Source of the DNA: Bacteroidales bacterium
GTDB taxonomy: Bacteria > Bacteroidota > Bacteroidia > Bacteroidales > NBLH01
Direction of reading: 5' to 3'
DNA length: 55,886 nucleotides
Assembly: GCA_016937695.1 (NCBI GenBank)
Contig: JAFGWC010000118.1
Coordinates: 1 to 55,886, forward strand
Under the pieces are notes generated by a model. It made no database searches and was not told where the DNA came from. It was given only the letters and a program-made list of their open reading frames with translations. This document shows positions 1 through 8,441 of this stretch, one piece after another; positions within the stretch are counted from its first letter, which is position 1; each line of letters opens with the position of its first letter. A program made the position numbers and the translations under genes.

Positions 1-1197
1 ATTTTTGCTTCAGATATCGAAAATAATATTTATTTGCAAGAAGATTTAGGTGATGTAACACTTTTCTCATACATAGAATCAGTAAGAACAGGAGTTGAAT
101 TTTCGGAAGAATTGATAAATATTTATAAAAAAGTAATAGATGGTTTAATAAATTTTCAGATAAATGGGGCGAAAGATTTCAATTATTCATTTTGTTATCC
201 AAGAAATGCATTCGATAAGCAATCTATGATGTGGGATTTGAATTATTTCAAATACTACTTTTTAAAACTAGCGAAAATACCTTTCGATGAGCAAAATTTA
301 GAAAATGATTTTCAAAAATTTACCGATTTCTTATTGGAAGCCGACACAGAATATTTTCTTTATCGCGATTTTCAATCCAGAAATATAATGCTAAAAGGCA
401 ATAATGTTTATTTTATTGATTATCAGGGAGGTAGAAAAGGTGCTTTGCAATACGATTTAGCTTCATTACTTTACGATTCAAAAGCAAATATTCCGCAACA
501 AATTAGAAATGAGTTAGTTAAATATTACATCAATAAATTATCTGATTATAATATTGATAAAGAAAAATTTAACAATTATTATTTCGCTTATGTTTTTATA
601 AGAATAATGCAGGCAATGGGCGCTTATGGTTTTAGAGGATTTTATGAAAAGAAAACACATTTTCTTCAAAGTATTCCTTTTGCAATTGAAAACATAAAAT
701 ATCTGTTAGAAACAGTAACGTTTAATGTTGAAATACCAGAATTGCTTAATGTTTTAAATTTATTGACACAATCTGAGGAGTTAATGAAATTTAAAAATGC
801 AGAAAAAAAACTTACTGTAAATATCAAGAGCTTTTCGTATAAAAAAGGCTTGCCGGAAGACAAAAGTGGAAATGGCGGCGGTTTTATTTTCGATTGCAGA
901 GCAGTAAATAATCCGGGACGATACGAAAAATATGTAAATTTAACAGGAAAAGATAAAGAAGTTATTGATTTTTTTGAGCAAGAAGAAGAAATGACAGAAT
1001 TTCTTGAAAATGTTTATTCTATTGTAAATCAATCAGTTAAAAAATATATAAAAAGAGGATTTTCAAATTTGATGGTGAGCTTTGGTTGCACAGGCGGCCA
1101 GCATCGCTCAGTATATTCTGCCGAAATGCTTAAAAAGCATTTAGAAAAAAACTACAATATAAATATTGAAATACAGCACCGAGAACAAAATTTTTAA
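1..1197 (+). CDS. AmgK-like sugar kinase fused to a RapZ C-terminal domain (5' partial)
   Basis: The reading frame is open from base 1, so the gene starts before the window; the first in-frame start-like codon (TTG at 34) lies inside the kinase fold and is not trusted. The first two thirds form an aminoglycoside/choline-kinase-like phosphotransferase: the catalytic loop YRDFQSRN (about nt 358-381) is followed by the metal-binding IDYQGG. The last ~125 residues (from about nt 810) match the C-terminal domain of the RNase adaptor RapZ, including FDCRAVNNPG, LTG and the phosphate-binding-like GCTGGQHRS (nt 1084-1110). The RapZ P-loop ATPase half is absent. A murU-like gene follows 45 nt downstream, which suggests the kinase is AmgK-like, phosphorylating the anomeric position of MurNAc/GlcNAc for peptidoglycan recycling. 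The family assignments are from motifs; the substrate is inferred from context. Confidence 0.8.
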   Translation: MFASDIENNIYLQEDLGDVTLFSYIESVRTGVEFSEELINIYKKVIDGLINFQINGAKDFNYSFCYPRNAFDKQSMMWDLNYFKYYFLKLAKIPFDEQNLENDFQKFTDFLLEADTEYFLYRDFQSRNIMLKGNNVYFIDYQGGRKGALQYDLASLLYDSKANIPQQIRNELVKYYINKLSDYNIDKEKFNNYYFAYVFIRIMQAMGAYGFRGFYEKKTHFLQSIPFAIENIKYLLETVTFNVEIPELLNVLNLLTQSEELMKFKNAEKKLTVNIKSFSYKKGLPEDKSGNGGGFIFDCRAVNNPGRYEKYVNLTGKDKEVIDFFEQEEEMTEFLENVYSIVNQSVKKYIKRGFSNLMVSFGCTGGQHRSVYSAEMLKKHLEKNYNINIEIQHREQNF

Positions 1198-1242
1198 TAC
1201 TAGTAAATTTATTGAAAATAGTATTTTAAAACAACAGAAAGC

Positions 1243-1959
1243 ATGAGAGCAATGATACTTGCGGCCGGACTAGGAACGCGATTAATGCCTTTAACCGAAA
1301 ACAAACCAAAAGCACTAGTTGAAATAAAAGGCACGCCATTACTTGAAATAATAATTAACAAATTAAAAAGCGAAGGATTTACAGATATTATTATAAACGT
1401 GCATCATTTTGGAAATCAAATAGTTGAATTTTTGAAATCTAAAAATAATTTTAATATAAATATTCAAATTTCAGACGAAACTGATAAATTACTTGATACA
1501 GGCGGAGGAATTTATAATGCAAAATGGTTTTTAGAAAGAGAAAAATCCTTTTTGGTTTATAATGTAGATATTATTTCAGATATAAATCTGCAAAAAATGT
1601 ATTGGTCTCATATTCAGACTAATGCATTGGTTACTTTGGCCGTAAAAGAAAGAGAAACAAGTAGAATTCTTCAATTTGATACTGAAAATAATCAATTATG
1701 TCGATGGAAAAATTTAACAACAGGCGAAAAAAAAATTTCCAGACAATCAGAATCGAATTTATACACATCAGCATTTAGCGGAATTCATATATTAAATTCA
1801 GATATTTTTAATTTAATAACAGAAAAAGGAAGTTTTTCAATAATTGATACATATTTAAGATTAGCAAAAGATTATAAAATAATATCTTATCAACATGATA
1901 ATTCTAGTTGGTTTGATTTGGGCAGATACGAGCATGTTTTAAATTACAATAAATTTTAA
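1243..1959 (+). CDS. murU: MurU-like sugar-1-phosphate nucleotidyltransferase
   Basis: A 238-residue single-domain nucleotidyltransferase. The N-terminal signature LAAGLGTRLMPLT and KALVEIKGTPLLE bind the nucleotide, and the metal-binding aspartate lies in VYNVDIISD. The length fits MurU (N-acetylmuramate-1-phosphate uridylyltransferase) and short GlmU/RmlA relatives without an acyltransferase tail. It sits 45 nt behind the AmgK-like kinase in the same direction, the arrangement of the amgK-murU recycling pair described in Pseudomonas and found in Bacteroidota. Expected product: UDP-MurNAc (possibly UDP-GlcNAc) from the 1-phosphate and UTP in the cytoplasm. The start gives MRAMILAAG, with only two residues before the conserved core. 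A related mannose- or glucose-1-phosphate transferase cannot be excluded without the genomic context upstream. Confidence 0.75.
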   Translation: MRAMILAAGLGTRLMPLTENKPKALVEIKGTPLLEIIINKLKSEGFTDIIINVHHFGNQIVEFLKSKNNFNINIQISDETDKLLDTGGGIYNAKWFLEREKSFLVYNVDIISDINLQKMYWSHIQTNALVTLAVKERETSRILQFDTENNQLCRWKNLTTGEKKISRQSESNLYTSAFSGIHILNSDIFNLITEKGSFSIIDTYLRLAKDYKIISYQHDNSSWFDLGRYEHVLNYNKF

Positions 1960-2009
1960 AATGATATAAAAAATAGAAATAAAACAAGCTTTTTTGTATC
2001 TATTTATAT

Positions 2010-2017
2010 TATCTTTG
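2010..2017 (+). promoter_or_regulatory. Bacteroidota -7 promoter element for the stress protein
   Basis: TATCTTTG matches the Bacteroidota TAnnTTTG consensus and lies 38 nt before the universal stress protein start. A TTTG occurs at 1993-1996 but the 13-nt gap is shorter than the usual 17-23, so the -33 element is not convincing. Confidence 0.45.
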
Positions 2018-2055
2018 TATATAACGAACTGAAAATTAACTAAAAACTAACTAAA

Positions 2056-3333
2056 ATGCTTTTCAATTTGCATCCTGAAACCATTATAAATACTTTAAAA
2101 AACTGCTTTAAATGGAAAAATGATGAAACAATTAAAGCAAGTAAATTAACACTTAATATTTTTTGCGATTTTGTTAGGCAAAGACTAATTCCAAAAAATG
2201 ATAAATCAGCTAAAGCATTTGACGAATTTAAAAAACATCCTAATAATTCAAAGTTAGAAGGAAAACTTGAAACTTGGATAGAAATTGGATTGGAACAAGG
2301 CGACGAAATTAAAGCAGAGCTAGAAAAAAAAATGGAAAAGGTTGGTTTGTTTTACGAGAAAAATCTAAATAAGGAAAATATTATTGTTGAAGAAAAAGAA
2401 GAGGATGATATTAAAAATGAAAACGAAACTAAATCTGAAACTAAATCTGAAACAGAAGAAATAACAGAAATTTTTTTAGAGAATAATAACAGAATAGAAA
2501 ACATGAAAAATCCTATTTTAGTTACTTGGGATTTTTCAGAAGTTGCAAAATATGCATTGCAGCATGCTTTACAATTTATTGATATAGTTGAAGGAGATAT
2601 TTATTTATTGCATATTGCTAAAAAGGAAAAAGATATTCCTGATGTAGAAAAAGAACTTAAAAAAGTTGTTGAAGAAACATATTTGAAGTACAATGTAAAA
2701 ATTAATACATTAGTTCAAACCGGAAATATTTTTAAAACAATAACTGAAATTGCAAATCAAAACGATGCGAAATTGGTTATAATGGGAACACATGGTGTTA
2801 AAGGAATGCAAAAATTTACAGGAAGTTGGGCTTTAAAAGTAATAGCCGGAACCAATACACCATTTGTTGTGATTCAAAATCCACCGGAACGAAAAATCAT
2901 GAAAAATGTTGTTTTTTCAATTGATCATACAAAAGAAAACAAGCAAAAACTAAAGCAAGCAAAGATTTTAGCTAAAAATAATAATCTTAAATTTTATTTA
3001 ACAGTTCCTGCAGAAATAACTAATCCTCAAATAATTAAGAATACAAATACAAATTTAAATTATGTGAAAAGCTTTTTCAAACAGAGCAATGTAGATTTTG
3101 ACGTAGTGTTTGTAGAAGGAACTGATAATGCTTTAGATGCAACTTTAAAATTTATTAACGAAAATGAAACTGATCTTATTATTGTATTAACAACTAAAAA
3201 TATCAATATCCAGGATTATGTTTTAGGAGCCGATGAACAAAGAATTATCGCAAATGATAATAAAATACCTGTAATGTGTATTAATCCTAAAAAAGTTAAA
3301 TTTGCTTCATATAGTACATTTGCTAATGCATAA
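2056..3333 (+). CDS. Tandem universal stress protein with a helical N-terminal extension
   Basis: 425 residues. Residues about 150-280 form a first UspA domain (starts ILVTWDFSEVAKYALQHA; nucleotide-binding loop GTHGVKGMQKFTGSWALKV) and residues about 285-410 a second, more diverged one that lacks a clear glycine loop. This two-domain layout is common in Bacteroidota Usp proteins. The unusual part is the first ~100 residues, a predicted all-helical segment unrelated to Usp, joined by a charged Glu/Lys/Asn linker (about 110-148). The Usp part begins with an internal Met (nt 2503) that could be a secondary start, but the ATG at 2056 follows a -7 promoter motif and the frame is continuous. It is cytoplasmic. 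The specific stress or ligand is not visible; neighbours give no clue. Confidence 0.8.
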   Translation: MLFNLHPETIINTLKNCFKWKNDETIKASKLTLNIFCDFVRQRLIPKNDKSAKAFDEFKKHPNNSKLEGKLETWIEIGLEQGDEIKAELEKKMEKVGLFYEKNLNKENIIVEEKEEDDIKNENETKSETKSETEEITEIFLENNNRIENMKNPILVTWDFSEVAKYALQHALQFIDIVEGDIYLLHIAKKEKDIPDVEKELKKVVEETYLKYNVKINTLVQTGNIFKTITEIANQNDAKLVIMGTHGVKGMQKFTGSWALKVIAGTNTPFVVIQNPPERKIMKNVVFSIDHTKENKQKLKQAKILAKNNNLKFYLTVPAEITNPQIIKNTNTNLNYVKSFFKQSNVDFDVVFVEGTDNALDATLKFINENETDLIIVLTTKNINIQDYVLGADEQRIIANDNKIPVMCINPKKVKFASYSTFANA

Positions 3334-3363
3334 ATTAATATTAAATTGCTGATTATTAGTGTC

Positions 3364-4530
3364 TTATATCGAATTTAATGTGTCGTTAAAAATTTTCTCG
3401 ATAAAATAATAATCTTCAATTCCTACAGAAAGTCTAAAAGTTCCGGGAGTTGGATATTTATCTGGCCAAACTGCATCAACAGGAAGAAAAATTGTATCAA
3501 CATCTCCAAGAGTTGGTATTAAAAAGAAATGCTTAGAAATTAATTCAATAAATTTTTGACTTTTAGTGGATTTTTCTTCATCGTTTTCGCCGGATAATTC
3601 AAAAGTAATCATCGCACCATAAGCTTTTTCGCCAAACAAACATTTTGCATTATCATAAGTTTTATGGACTTTTAATCCGGGATAATAAACTTTATTTATT
3701 TTTGCATTATTTGATAAAAATAGAGCTAATTTATTAGCATTATTGCATTGTTGCTTAAATCTAATATTATACGTTTTTAATTGAGTTCCAAGCCTGTATG
3801 CGTCGTCAGGACTAATCATGTGGCCAATTAACTTTCTGTATTCAATTGCTTTTTGCATAATATTATCATCGTTTCCACAAATTACTCCGGCTGTAATATT
3901 TCCATGCCCGGCTAAATATTTTGTTGCACTATGAATAACTATATCCGCGCCGAATTTTAATGGCTTCCATAAGTATGGGCCTGCAAATGTATTATCCACA
4001 ATTACAATAACATTTCTTTTTTTAGCTTCATCAATTATTTTATTTGCATCAGCAACAATTAACATTGGATTTGAAATGGTTTCAAAATACAAAAGTTTAG
4101 GTTTTATCTTGTCTAAAAGCTCTATGTAATCAGATAAGTTATATTTATTGTCTTTTGAAGAAAAACGTTCGATTTTAAGACCTCTTTTTTTTATTAATAT
4201 TGAATCGATATAACTATTTGTTCCTCCATATATATCGTTGAAAATTAGCCATTTGTCATCATTTTTTGCTTCTTGAAAAATAGATAAAGCAATATCAATT
4301 GCAGACATTCCGCTTTGAGAAAGTAAAGCCCAATTTGAATCTTCAATTTCTTTTATTTTTTCTTCAACTGAGCTAACTGTCGGATTTCTATATCTTGAAT
4401 ATATGAAATTATCTGGAAAATGTGGATGCGAAAGTTCATCATTAAAAGCTTTTTTTGTTGTTATTATATCTTTTAAATTAAAACCCGATTCTCTGTAAAT
4501 AGGTGTTTTTGAAGAGTTTATTTTTGGCAT
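3364..4530 (-). CDS. Cys/Met-metabolism PLP-dependent enzyme (cystathionine gamma-synthase/lyase or methionine gamma-lyase type)
   Basis: 388 residues, full length for the trans-sulfuration family. Visible landmarks are YSRYRNPT (residues 44-51), the PLP-stacking tyrosine in IYGGT (Tyr101), the PLP-ring aspartate in VDNTFAGPYLWKP (Asp179), the Schiff-base lysine in HSATKYLAGHG (Lys204), and the C-terminal FRLSVGIED substrate-binding segment. The family handles gamma- or beta-elimination/replacement on sulfur amino acids. Sequence alone does not separate cystathionine gamma-synthase, cystathionine gamma-lyase and methionine gamma-lyase. It stands alone, convergent with the stress-protein gene and divergent from the small NTF2-like gene across a 282-nt AT-rich spacer in which I found no perfect TAnnTTTG on this strand. 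Confidence 0.85.
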   Translation of the reverse strand: MPKINSSKTPIYRESGFNLKDIITTKKAFNDELSHPHFPDNFIYSRYRNPTVSSVEEKIKEIEDSNWALLSQSGMSAIDIALSIFQEAKNDDKWLIFNDIYGGTNSYIDSILIKKRGLKIERFSSKDNKYNLSDYIELLDKIKPKLLYFETISNPMLIVADANKIIDEAKKRNVIVIVDNTFAGPYLWKPLKFGADIVIHSATKYLAGHGNITAGVICGNDDNIMQKAIEYRKLIGHMISPDDAYRLGTQLKTYNIRFKQQCNNANKLALFLSNNAKINKVYYPGLKVHKTYDNAKCLFGEKAYGAMITFELSGENDEEKSTKSQKFIELISKHFFLIPTLGDVDTIFLPVDAVWPDKYPTPGTFRLSVGIEDYYFIEKIFNDTLNSI

Positions 4531-4812
4531 GTTTTTGTTTTTAAACTATTATTTCAACAAAATTAATTTCTTTTTAAAGAAAAACATCAAATATCAACAA
4601 ATATTTATTCTGATTTTATCTGTAAATAAAATATAGTATTTAGACAATAGAATTTAGTAGTTTGTCAATACAAATTGTTAGTATGTAAAAATAAATTGAT
4701 TTAAGTATTGTTATTATTTAAATTTGTTAATTAATCTCAAAAAAGCATTTGTATATAATTTTTTCCCTAAATGATTGATTTATAATAATTTGTTTATTTT
4801 AAATATCTTGAG

Positions 4813-5232
4813 ATGAAAAAAATTTATTTTATTATTTTAATTGTATTTGTGGGATTTTTTATTTCAACTTTTTTGTTCAGCTCTGTTTCTCAAAGTGGTA
4901 AAGTTGGAGATTATTTTTATAAAAATCTTCAATCTTCAAATTATGATGCAATTATTCAAATTTTAGATAAAGATGCATTAAATCAGAAAACTAAAAATGA
5001 GTGGCTGGAAACTTTAAAATTGAATAAAGAAAATTTGGGAAATTCCTTTATTTATAAAAATACAGGATTTCATACTTTAACTGTTAATAATCAAAATATC
5101 ATCAAGTTAAATTATTCTATTGATAACGGAAATGGAATTACTTTTAACATAATTGAATTAATAAAAAGAGATGATGGTTATAGAATTATTAATTATTATT
5201 CTGAGAATAAATTTGTTATTAACGATAATTAA
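4813..5232 (+). CDS. Small membrane-anchored or secreted protein, NTF2-like (DUF4019/DUF3887 type)
   Basis: 139 residues. Residues about 4-24 form one hydrophobic segment (signal peptide or anchor; no lipobox Cys). The remainder alternates strands and helices with the feel of NTF2-like DUF4019/DUF3887 proteins: an early helix GDYFYKNLQSSNYDAIIQ, then a strand-rich half ending DGYRIINYYSENK. Those families are small exported proteins of unknown role. The assignment is by pattern only. The gene is monocistronic, ends 20 nt before a strong hairpin terminator, and converges with pyrI. Confidence 0.55.
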   Translation: MKKIYFIILIVFVGFFISTFLFSSVSQSGKVGDYFYKNLQSSNYDAIIQILDKDALNQKTKNEWLETLKLNKENLGNSFIYKNTGFHTLTVNNQNIIKLNYSIDNGNGITFNIIELIKRDDGYRIINYYSENKFVINDN

Positions 5233-5252
5233 AATGCATTAAAAATATGCAT

Positions 5253-5296
5253 AAAAGACTGTCTGAAAAGCAACTTTTCTTTTTAGACAGTCTTTT
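5253..5296. terminator. Bidirectional terminator between the NTF2-like gene and pyrI
   Basis: A 12-bp perfect stem (5253-5264 with 5285-5296, core AGACTGTCT) is flanked by A-run and T-run, so it can stop transcription from both converging genes. An inner helix GAAAAG/CTTTTC (5265-5270 with 5274-5279) extends it. Confidence 0.8.
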
Positions 5297-5308
5297 AGTT
5301 TTCCAAAA

Positions 5309-5770
5309 TCAGATAATTATTTCAATATGTTCTTCATCTGTAATTTTTTCGCAATACAGGCACTTTAATGCCACATTACTTTTAGATAAAACCTTAAATT
5401 TTGTTTTAACCTTTTCGTGATTAGTAACACATTTTGGATTAACACATTTTGCGATTCCTATAATTTTATCAGGAACGCTAACTAGCTTTTTATCAATTAC
5501 TTCGTAGTTTTTTATTATGTTAAGTCTTGCTTTTGGTGCAACTAAAATAATTTTACTGATTTCTTCATCTTCAAAAAACTTGTTGCTAAGCTTAATAATT
5601 GCTTTTTTACCTAATTTCTGACTGTCTAAATTTGTTCCAAAAGTAACTTGATTTTCTAAATTCATTAAACCAAGTATTCTGATAACTTTAAATAAATTTT
5701 TTGCTGGAATATGATCAATAACAGTTCCGTCTTTTATGGCGCTAACTTGTAATTTTTTATTTTCTTTCAT
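5309..5770 (-). CDS. pyrI: Aspartate carbamoyltransferase regulatory subunit PyrI
   Basis: 153 residues, the usual PyrI length. The N-terminal allosteric domain starts LQVSAIKDGTVIDHIPA and contains the nucleotide-binding features of the family. The C-terminal zinc domain carries four cysteines in the expected pattern: Cys109 and Cys114 (CVNPKC) and Cys137 and Cys140 (CLYC). It forms the dodecameric ATCase with PyrB and confers CTP/UTP inhibition and ATP activation. It follows pyrB by 21 nt, so the two are one transcript. Confidence 0.95.
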   Translation of the reverse strand: MKENKKLQVSAIKDGTVIDHIPAKNLFKVIRILGLMNLENQVTFGTNLDSQKLGKKAIIKLSNKFFEDEEISKIILVAPKARLNIIKNYEVIDKKLVSVPDKIIGIAKCVNPKCVTNHEKVKTKFKVLSKSNVALKCLYCEKITDEEHIEIII

Positions 5771-5791
5771 TTTTTTTATTTTGACAATAAA

Positions 5792-6700
5792 TTATTTTAA
5801 ACCTAAAATGCTTGATATAATTGCTTGGCGAGTAAATACTCCATTTAATGCCTGAGTAAAATAATAGGCTTTTGAATTGTCGTCCACATCTTCATCAATT
5901 TCATTTACTCTTGGCAAAGGGTGTAAAATTTTTAAATTTTCTTTAGTGTTTTCAAGCATCGAATTTTTTAAAACATAAACATTTTTTGTTTTCTCATATT
6001 CAACAGGATCAGAGAATCTTTCTTTTTGAACACGAGTCATATAAATAATGTCAGCTTTAGAAATTATATCCGTAAATTCTGAGTGTTCGTAATATTTAAC
6101 TCCTAATTCATCTAGAATTAGCTTGTATTCGTCGGGGATTCTTAATTTTTCGTGAGAAATAAAATTAAAAACCGGATTAAAATTAGATAATGCAATTAAA
6201 AGAGAATGAACAGTTCGTCCATATTTTAAATCACCAACTAAGAAAACATTTAAATTTTCAAGAGTTCCTTGTGTTTTTTTTATCGAGTAAAGATCTAATA
6301 ATGTTTGAGTTGGATGTTGATTTGCACCATCACCGGCATTAATAACAGGAACATCAGACACTTCGCTTGCAAATCTGGCGCTTCCTTCTAAAGGATGTCT
6401 CATCACTATTAAATCGCTGTATTTACTAACAGTTCTAATTGTATCGTTTAAAGATTCACCTTTAGTAACACTTGAAGTGCTAGAATCTGTAAAACCGATA
6501 ATTCTTCCGCCTAATTTATTAACAGCGCTTTCAAAACTTAATCTGGTTCTTGTTGATGGTTCAAAAAATAAAGAAGCAATAACTTTGCCTTCTAAAATTT
6601 TTTGATTAGGATTTTCTTCAAAGTATTCAGCTAAATCAAGTATTCGATTTATTTCTTCTTTTGAATAATCATCAATTGATACTAAACTTCTATTTTTCAT
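5792..6700 (-). CDS. pyrB: Aspartate carbamoyltransferase catalytic subunit PyrB
   Basis: 302 residues, full length. The carbamoyl-phosphate loop [15 protein letters not shown] (residues 46-59), the mobile-loop lysine in SVTKGESL (Lys80), [12 protein letters not shown] (129-140) and [10 protein letters not shown] near the C-terminus are all intact. It catalyses carbamoyl phosphate + L-aspartate to N-carbamoyl-L-aspartate, the committed step of pyrimidine synthesis. The 262-nt region upstream holds a -7 promoter motif, a 12-codon leader ORF and a terminator-like hairpin (annotated separately), which suggests attenuation control as in enterobacterial pyrBI. Confidence 0.97.
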   Translation of the reverse strand: MKNRSLVSIDDYSKEEINRILDLAEYFEENPNQKILEGKVIASLFFEPSTRTRLSFESAVNKLGGRIIGFTDSSTSSVTKGESLNDTIRTVSKYSDLIVMRHPLEGSARFASEVSDVPVINAGDGANQHPTQTLLDLYSIKKTQGTLENLNVFLVGDLKYGRTVHSLLIALSNFNPVFNFISHEKLRIPDEYKLILDELGVKYYEHSEFTDIISKADIIYMTRVQKERFSDPVEYEKTKNVYVLKNSMLENTKENLKILHPLPRVNEIDEDVDDNSKAYYFTQALNGVFTRQAIISSILGLK

Positions 6701-6785
6701 TTTTTAAAATTTATAAAAAAACACTTTTAATAATTAAACAAACTTATTTAGTAAAGAATTTTCACTCATAAAAACTATTAAACAT

Positions 6786-6816
6786 AAAAAAAGCAAAGTA
6801 AAAATACTTTGCTTTT
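6786..6816 (-). terminator. Terminator-like hairpin in the pyrBI leader (putative attenuator)
   Basis: Read on the minus strand, AAAAGCAAAGTA (6816-6805), a TTTT loop (6804-6801) and TACTTTGCTTTT (6800-6789) form a 12-bp stem ending in a run of seven T (6792-6786). It lies 85 nt before the pyrB start and 147 nt after the stop of the YigZ-family gene. It could terminate the upstream operon, attenuate pyrBI, or both. Confidence 0.65.
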
Positions 6817-6853
6817 AGTTTAATTTATGTCTTATATTTAGCACTTCATGCAT
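6815..6853 (-). CDS. Putative pyrBI leader peptide (12 residues)
   Basis: An ATG at 6853 opens a 12-codon frame reading MHEVLNIRHKLN, with its TAA at 6817-6815 overlapping the first bases of the hairpin's 5' arm. A ribosome reaching this stop would cover that arm and block the terminator. The position relative to promoter and hairpin copies the logic of the enterobacterial pyrBI leader, although the peptide is much shorter and not similar. A frame this short can arise by chance. Confidence 0.35.
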   Translation of the reverse strand: MHEVLNIRHKLN

Positions 6854-6878
6854 AACTATATCGTATTAAATTTCAATG

Positions 6879-6886
6879 CAAAGATA
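6879..6886 (-). promoter_or_regulatory. -7 promoter element for pyrBI
   Basis: Minus-strand TATCTTTG matches TAnnTTTG. Transcription from here would start near 6873, giving about 20 nt before the leader ORF and about 170 nt before pyrB. No well-spaced -33 TTG was found. Confidence 0.5.
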
Positions 6887-6962
6887 AAGAAATTATTTTC
6901 AAAAAACTATAATTAACAATTATCTTATTTGATTGAAATAGGATTTTTATTTTAAAAATATT

Positions 6963-7574
6963 CTAGTTTGTATCTGTTTTAATATTTAAAGAGTGCATTA
7001 AATTTAATTTATTTATGGTTTGTTCATAAATATTTTTTCTGATTTTAATTTCAATAAAACAATTATCAGTAAAATTTTGATTTATTATTTCAATTCCATC
7101 ATCTTTTAAAACTCTCATTACATCATTCATTAAAGGATAATTAAAACTTAACTTGATTTTTATCCCAATTGTTTTTGTAATTACATTAGAATTTTGAATT
7201 GCTTTTAAAGCAGCTGATTTATAGGCTTTTATAAGTCCCGGAATTCCAAGTTTTGTGCCGCCAAAATATCTAACTACAATAATTAATATGTTTGTTAAAT
7301 CGGCAGCTCTTATTTGTCCTAAAACAGGTGGTCCTGATGAATTTGCTGGTTCTCCATCATCACTTGAGTAAAAAATGTCTTTTTCTGCACCAATTCTGTA
7401 TGCGTATACATGATGGCGTGCATCGTGATGTTTTTTTCGTATTTGGCTTCTGTATTGTTGAATTTCTTCGTCAGTTTGTACCGGAAAAGAATAAGAATAA
7501 AATTTACTTCCTTTATCTTTGTAAAAGCCTTCAGATGGCTTAGATATTGTTTTATAAATGTCTTCTTCGCTCAA
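6963..7574 (-). CDS. YigZ/IMPACT (UPF0029) family protein
   Basis: 203 residues. The N-terminal UPF0029 domain contains the family hallmarks KKHHDARHHVYAYRIG, the DDGEPA turn (here DDGEPANSSGPP), and VVRYFGGTKLGIPGLIKAYKSAA. The C-terminal ~65 residues form the small ferredoxin-like DUF1949-type domain. IMPACT/YigZ proteins are linked to translation control in eukaryotes; the bacterial role is not established. It starts 2 nt after the stop of the DMT permease gene, so it is the third gene of a tight minus-strand operon. Confidence 0.9.
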   Translation of the reverse strand: MSEEDIYKTISKPSEGFYKDKGSKFYSYSFPVQTDEEIQQYRSQIRKKHHDARHHVYAYRIGAEKDIFYSSDDGEPANSSGPPVLGQIRAADLTNILIIVVRYFGGTKLGIPGLIKAYKSAALKAIQNSNVITKTIGIKIKLSFNYPLMNDVMRVLKDDGIEIINQNFTDNCFIEIKIRKNIYEQTINKLNLMHSLNIKTDTN

Positions 7575-7576
7575 AA

Positions 7577-8440
7577 TTATACAGATAAAATTAAAATTGC
7601 TAATACAGAAAGTGCCACGCCTAGCCAGTTTATTGGTTCAATTTTTTCATTAAAAAACTTAAAACCTGCAATTACTGAAATCAAGATTATTCCTGTACTA
7701 ATAATTGAAAAAACAATTGAACTTGCGAAAATATTTGTATTTAAAGCTAAAATAGTAAAATACAAAGATGCAAAATTTGCTAATCCTAATGAAATTCCCC
7801 AAAATAGATTTTTAATTAGAATTAACTGTTTAAATTTATTTTTTAAAAAAATAAAAACAACTAAAGATGTAATTACAGAAAAAATAAATGAAATTGCAGA
7901 AAATTCAATTATATCAACATTTTTAAGATATTCTTCTTGGCTATATTTTACAATTGAATCAATTGAGCCTGCACCAAAAAACAGCAAAAAAGGTAAAAAG
8001 ATATATGTTCGGTTTAGGTTTTCTTTTTTCTTTCCTTTATAAGAAGCTAAGAATAAAGCTAATAAGGCAATAATAATACCTATAAATTTTAGTATGTAAA
8101 TTTCTTCATTGTAAAATAAAATTGAGAACAATATAGGAATTACAACAGACATTTTTGTACTGATACTAGTAATTGTAAGCCCAACTTTTTGAGATGAATA
8201 ACCTATTGTGAAAAATACAATTACAAATAAAAAGCCTAAAAAAGAAGAAACAGGCAACCAGTTTGATTGAATCAAATAATTAAAAGAAAGGTTAGCTTTA
8301 CTAAAGAGCAATCCAAAAACTGAAGCAGTAATGTAATTTAAAACAATTATTGGGAAAAGCTTAATCTTATTTTTTTCTAACAATCTGAATATTATTAAAA
8401 TCAGGCTACTAGAAATAATACATAAAAGTATGTAAAGCAT
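7577..8440 (-). CDS. EamA-type drug/metabolite transporter (DMT superfamily)
   Basis: 287 residues with about ten hydrophobic segments arranged as two five-helix EamA repeats (residues about 1-135 and 150-287), the second repeat ending in the family-typical LGVALSVLAILILSV. Such proteins export or exchange amino acids, purines or other small metabolites; the substrate cannot be read from the sequence. It begins 1 nt after the stop of the TerB-like gene and ends 2 nt before the YigZ-family gene, so co-transcription is near certain. Confidence 0.88.
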   Translation of the reverse strand: MLYILLCIISSSLILIIFRLLEKNKIKLFPIIVLNYITASVFGLLFSKANLSFNYLIQSNWLPVSSFLGFLFVIVFFTIGYSSQKVGLTITSISTKMSVVIPILFSILFYNEEIYILKFIGIIIALLALFLASYKGKKKENLNRTYIFLPFLLFFGAGSIDSIVKYSQEEYLKNVDIIEFSAISFIFSVITSLVVFIFLKNKFKQLILIKNLFWGISLGLANFASLYFTILALNTNIFASSIVFSIISTGIILISVIAGFKFFNEKIEPINWLGVALSVLAILILSV

Positions 8441-8441
8441 T

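Noticed and set aside
7410-8042. Plus-strand 210-codon ORF
   Set aside because: It is antisense to the DMT permease and YigZ-family genes, which have clear family motifs; its lysine/isoleucine-rich translation is a shadow.
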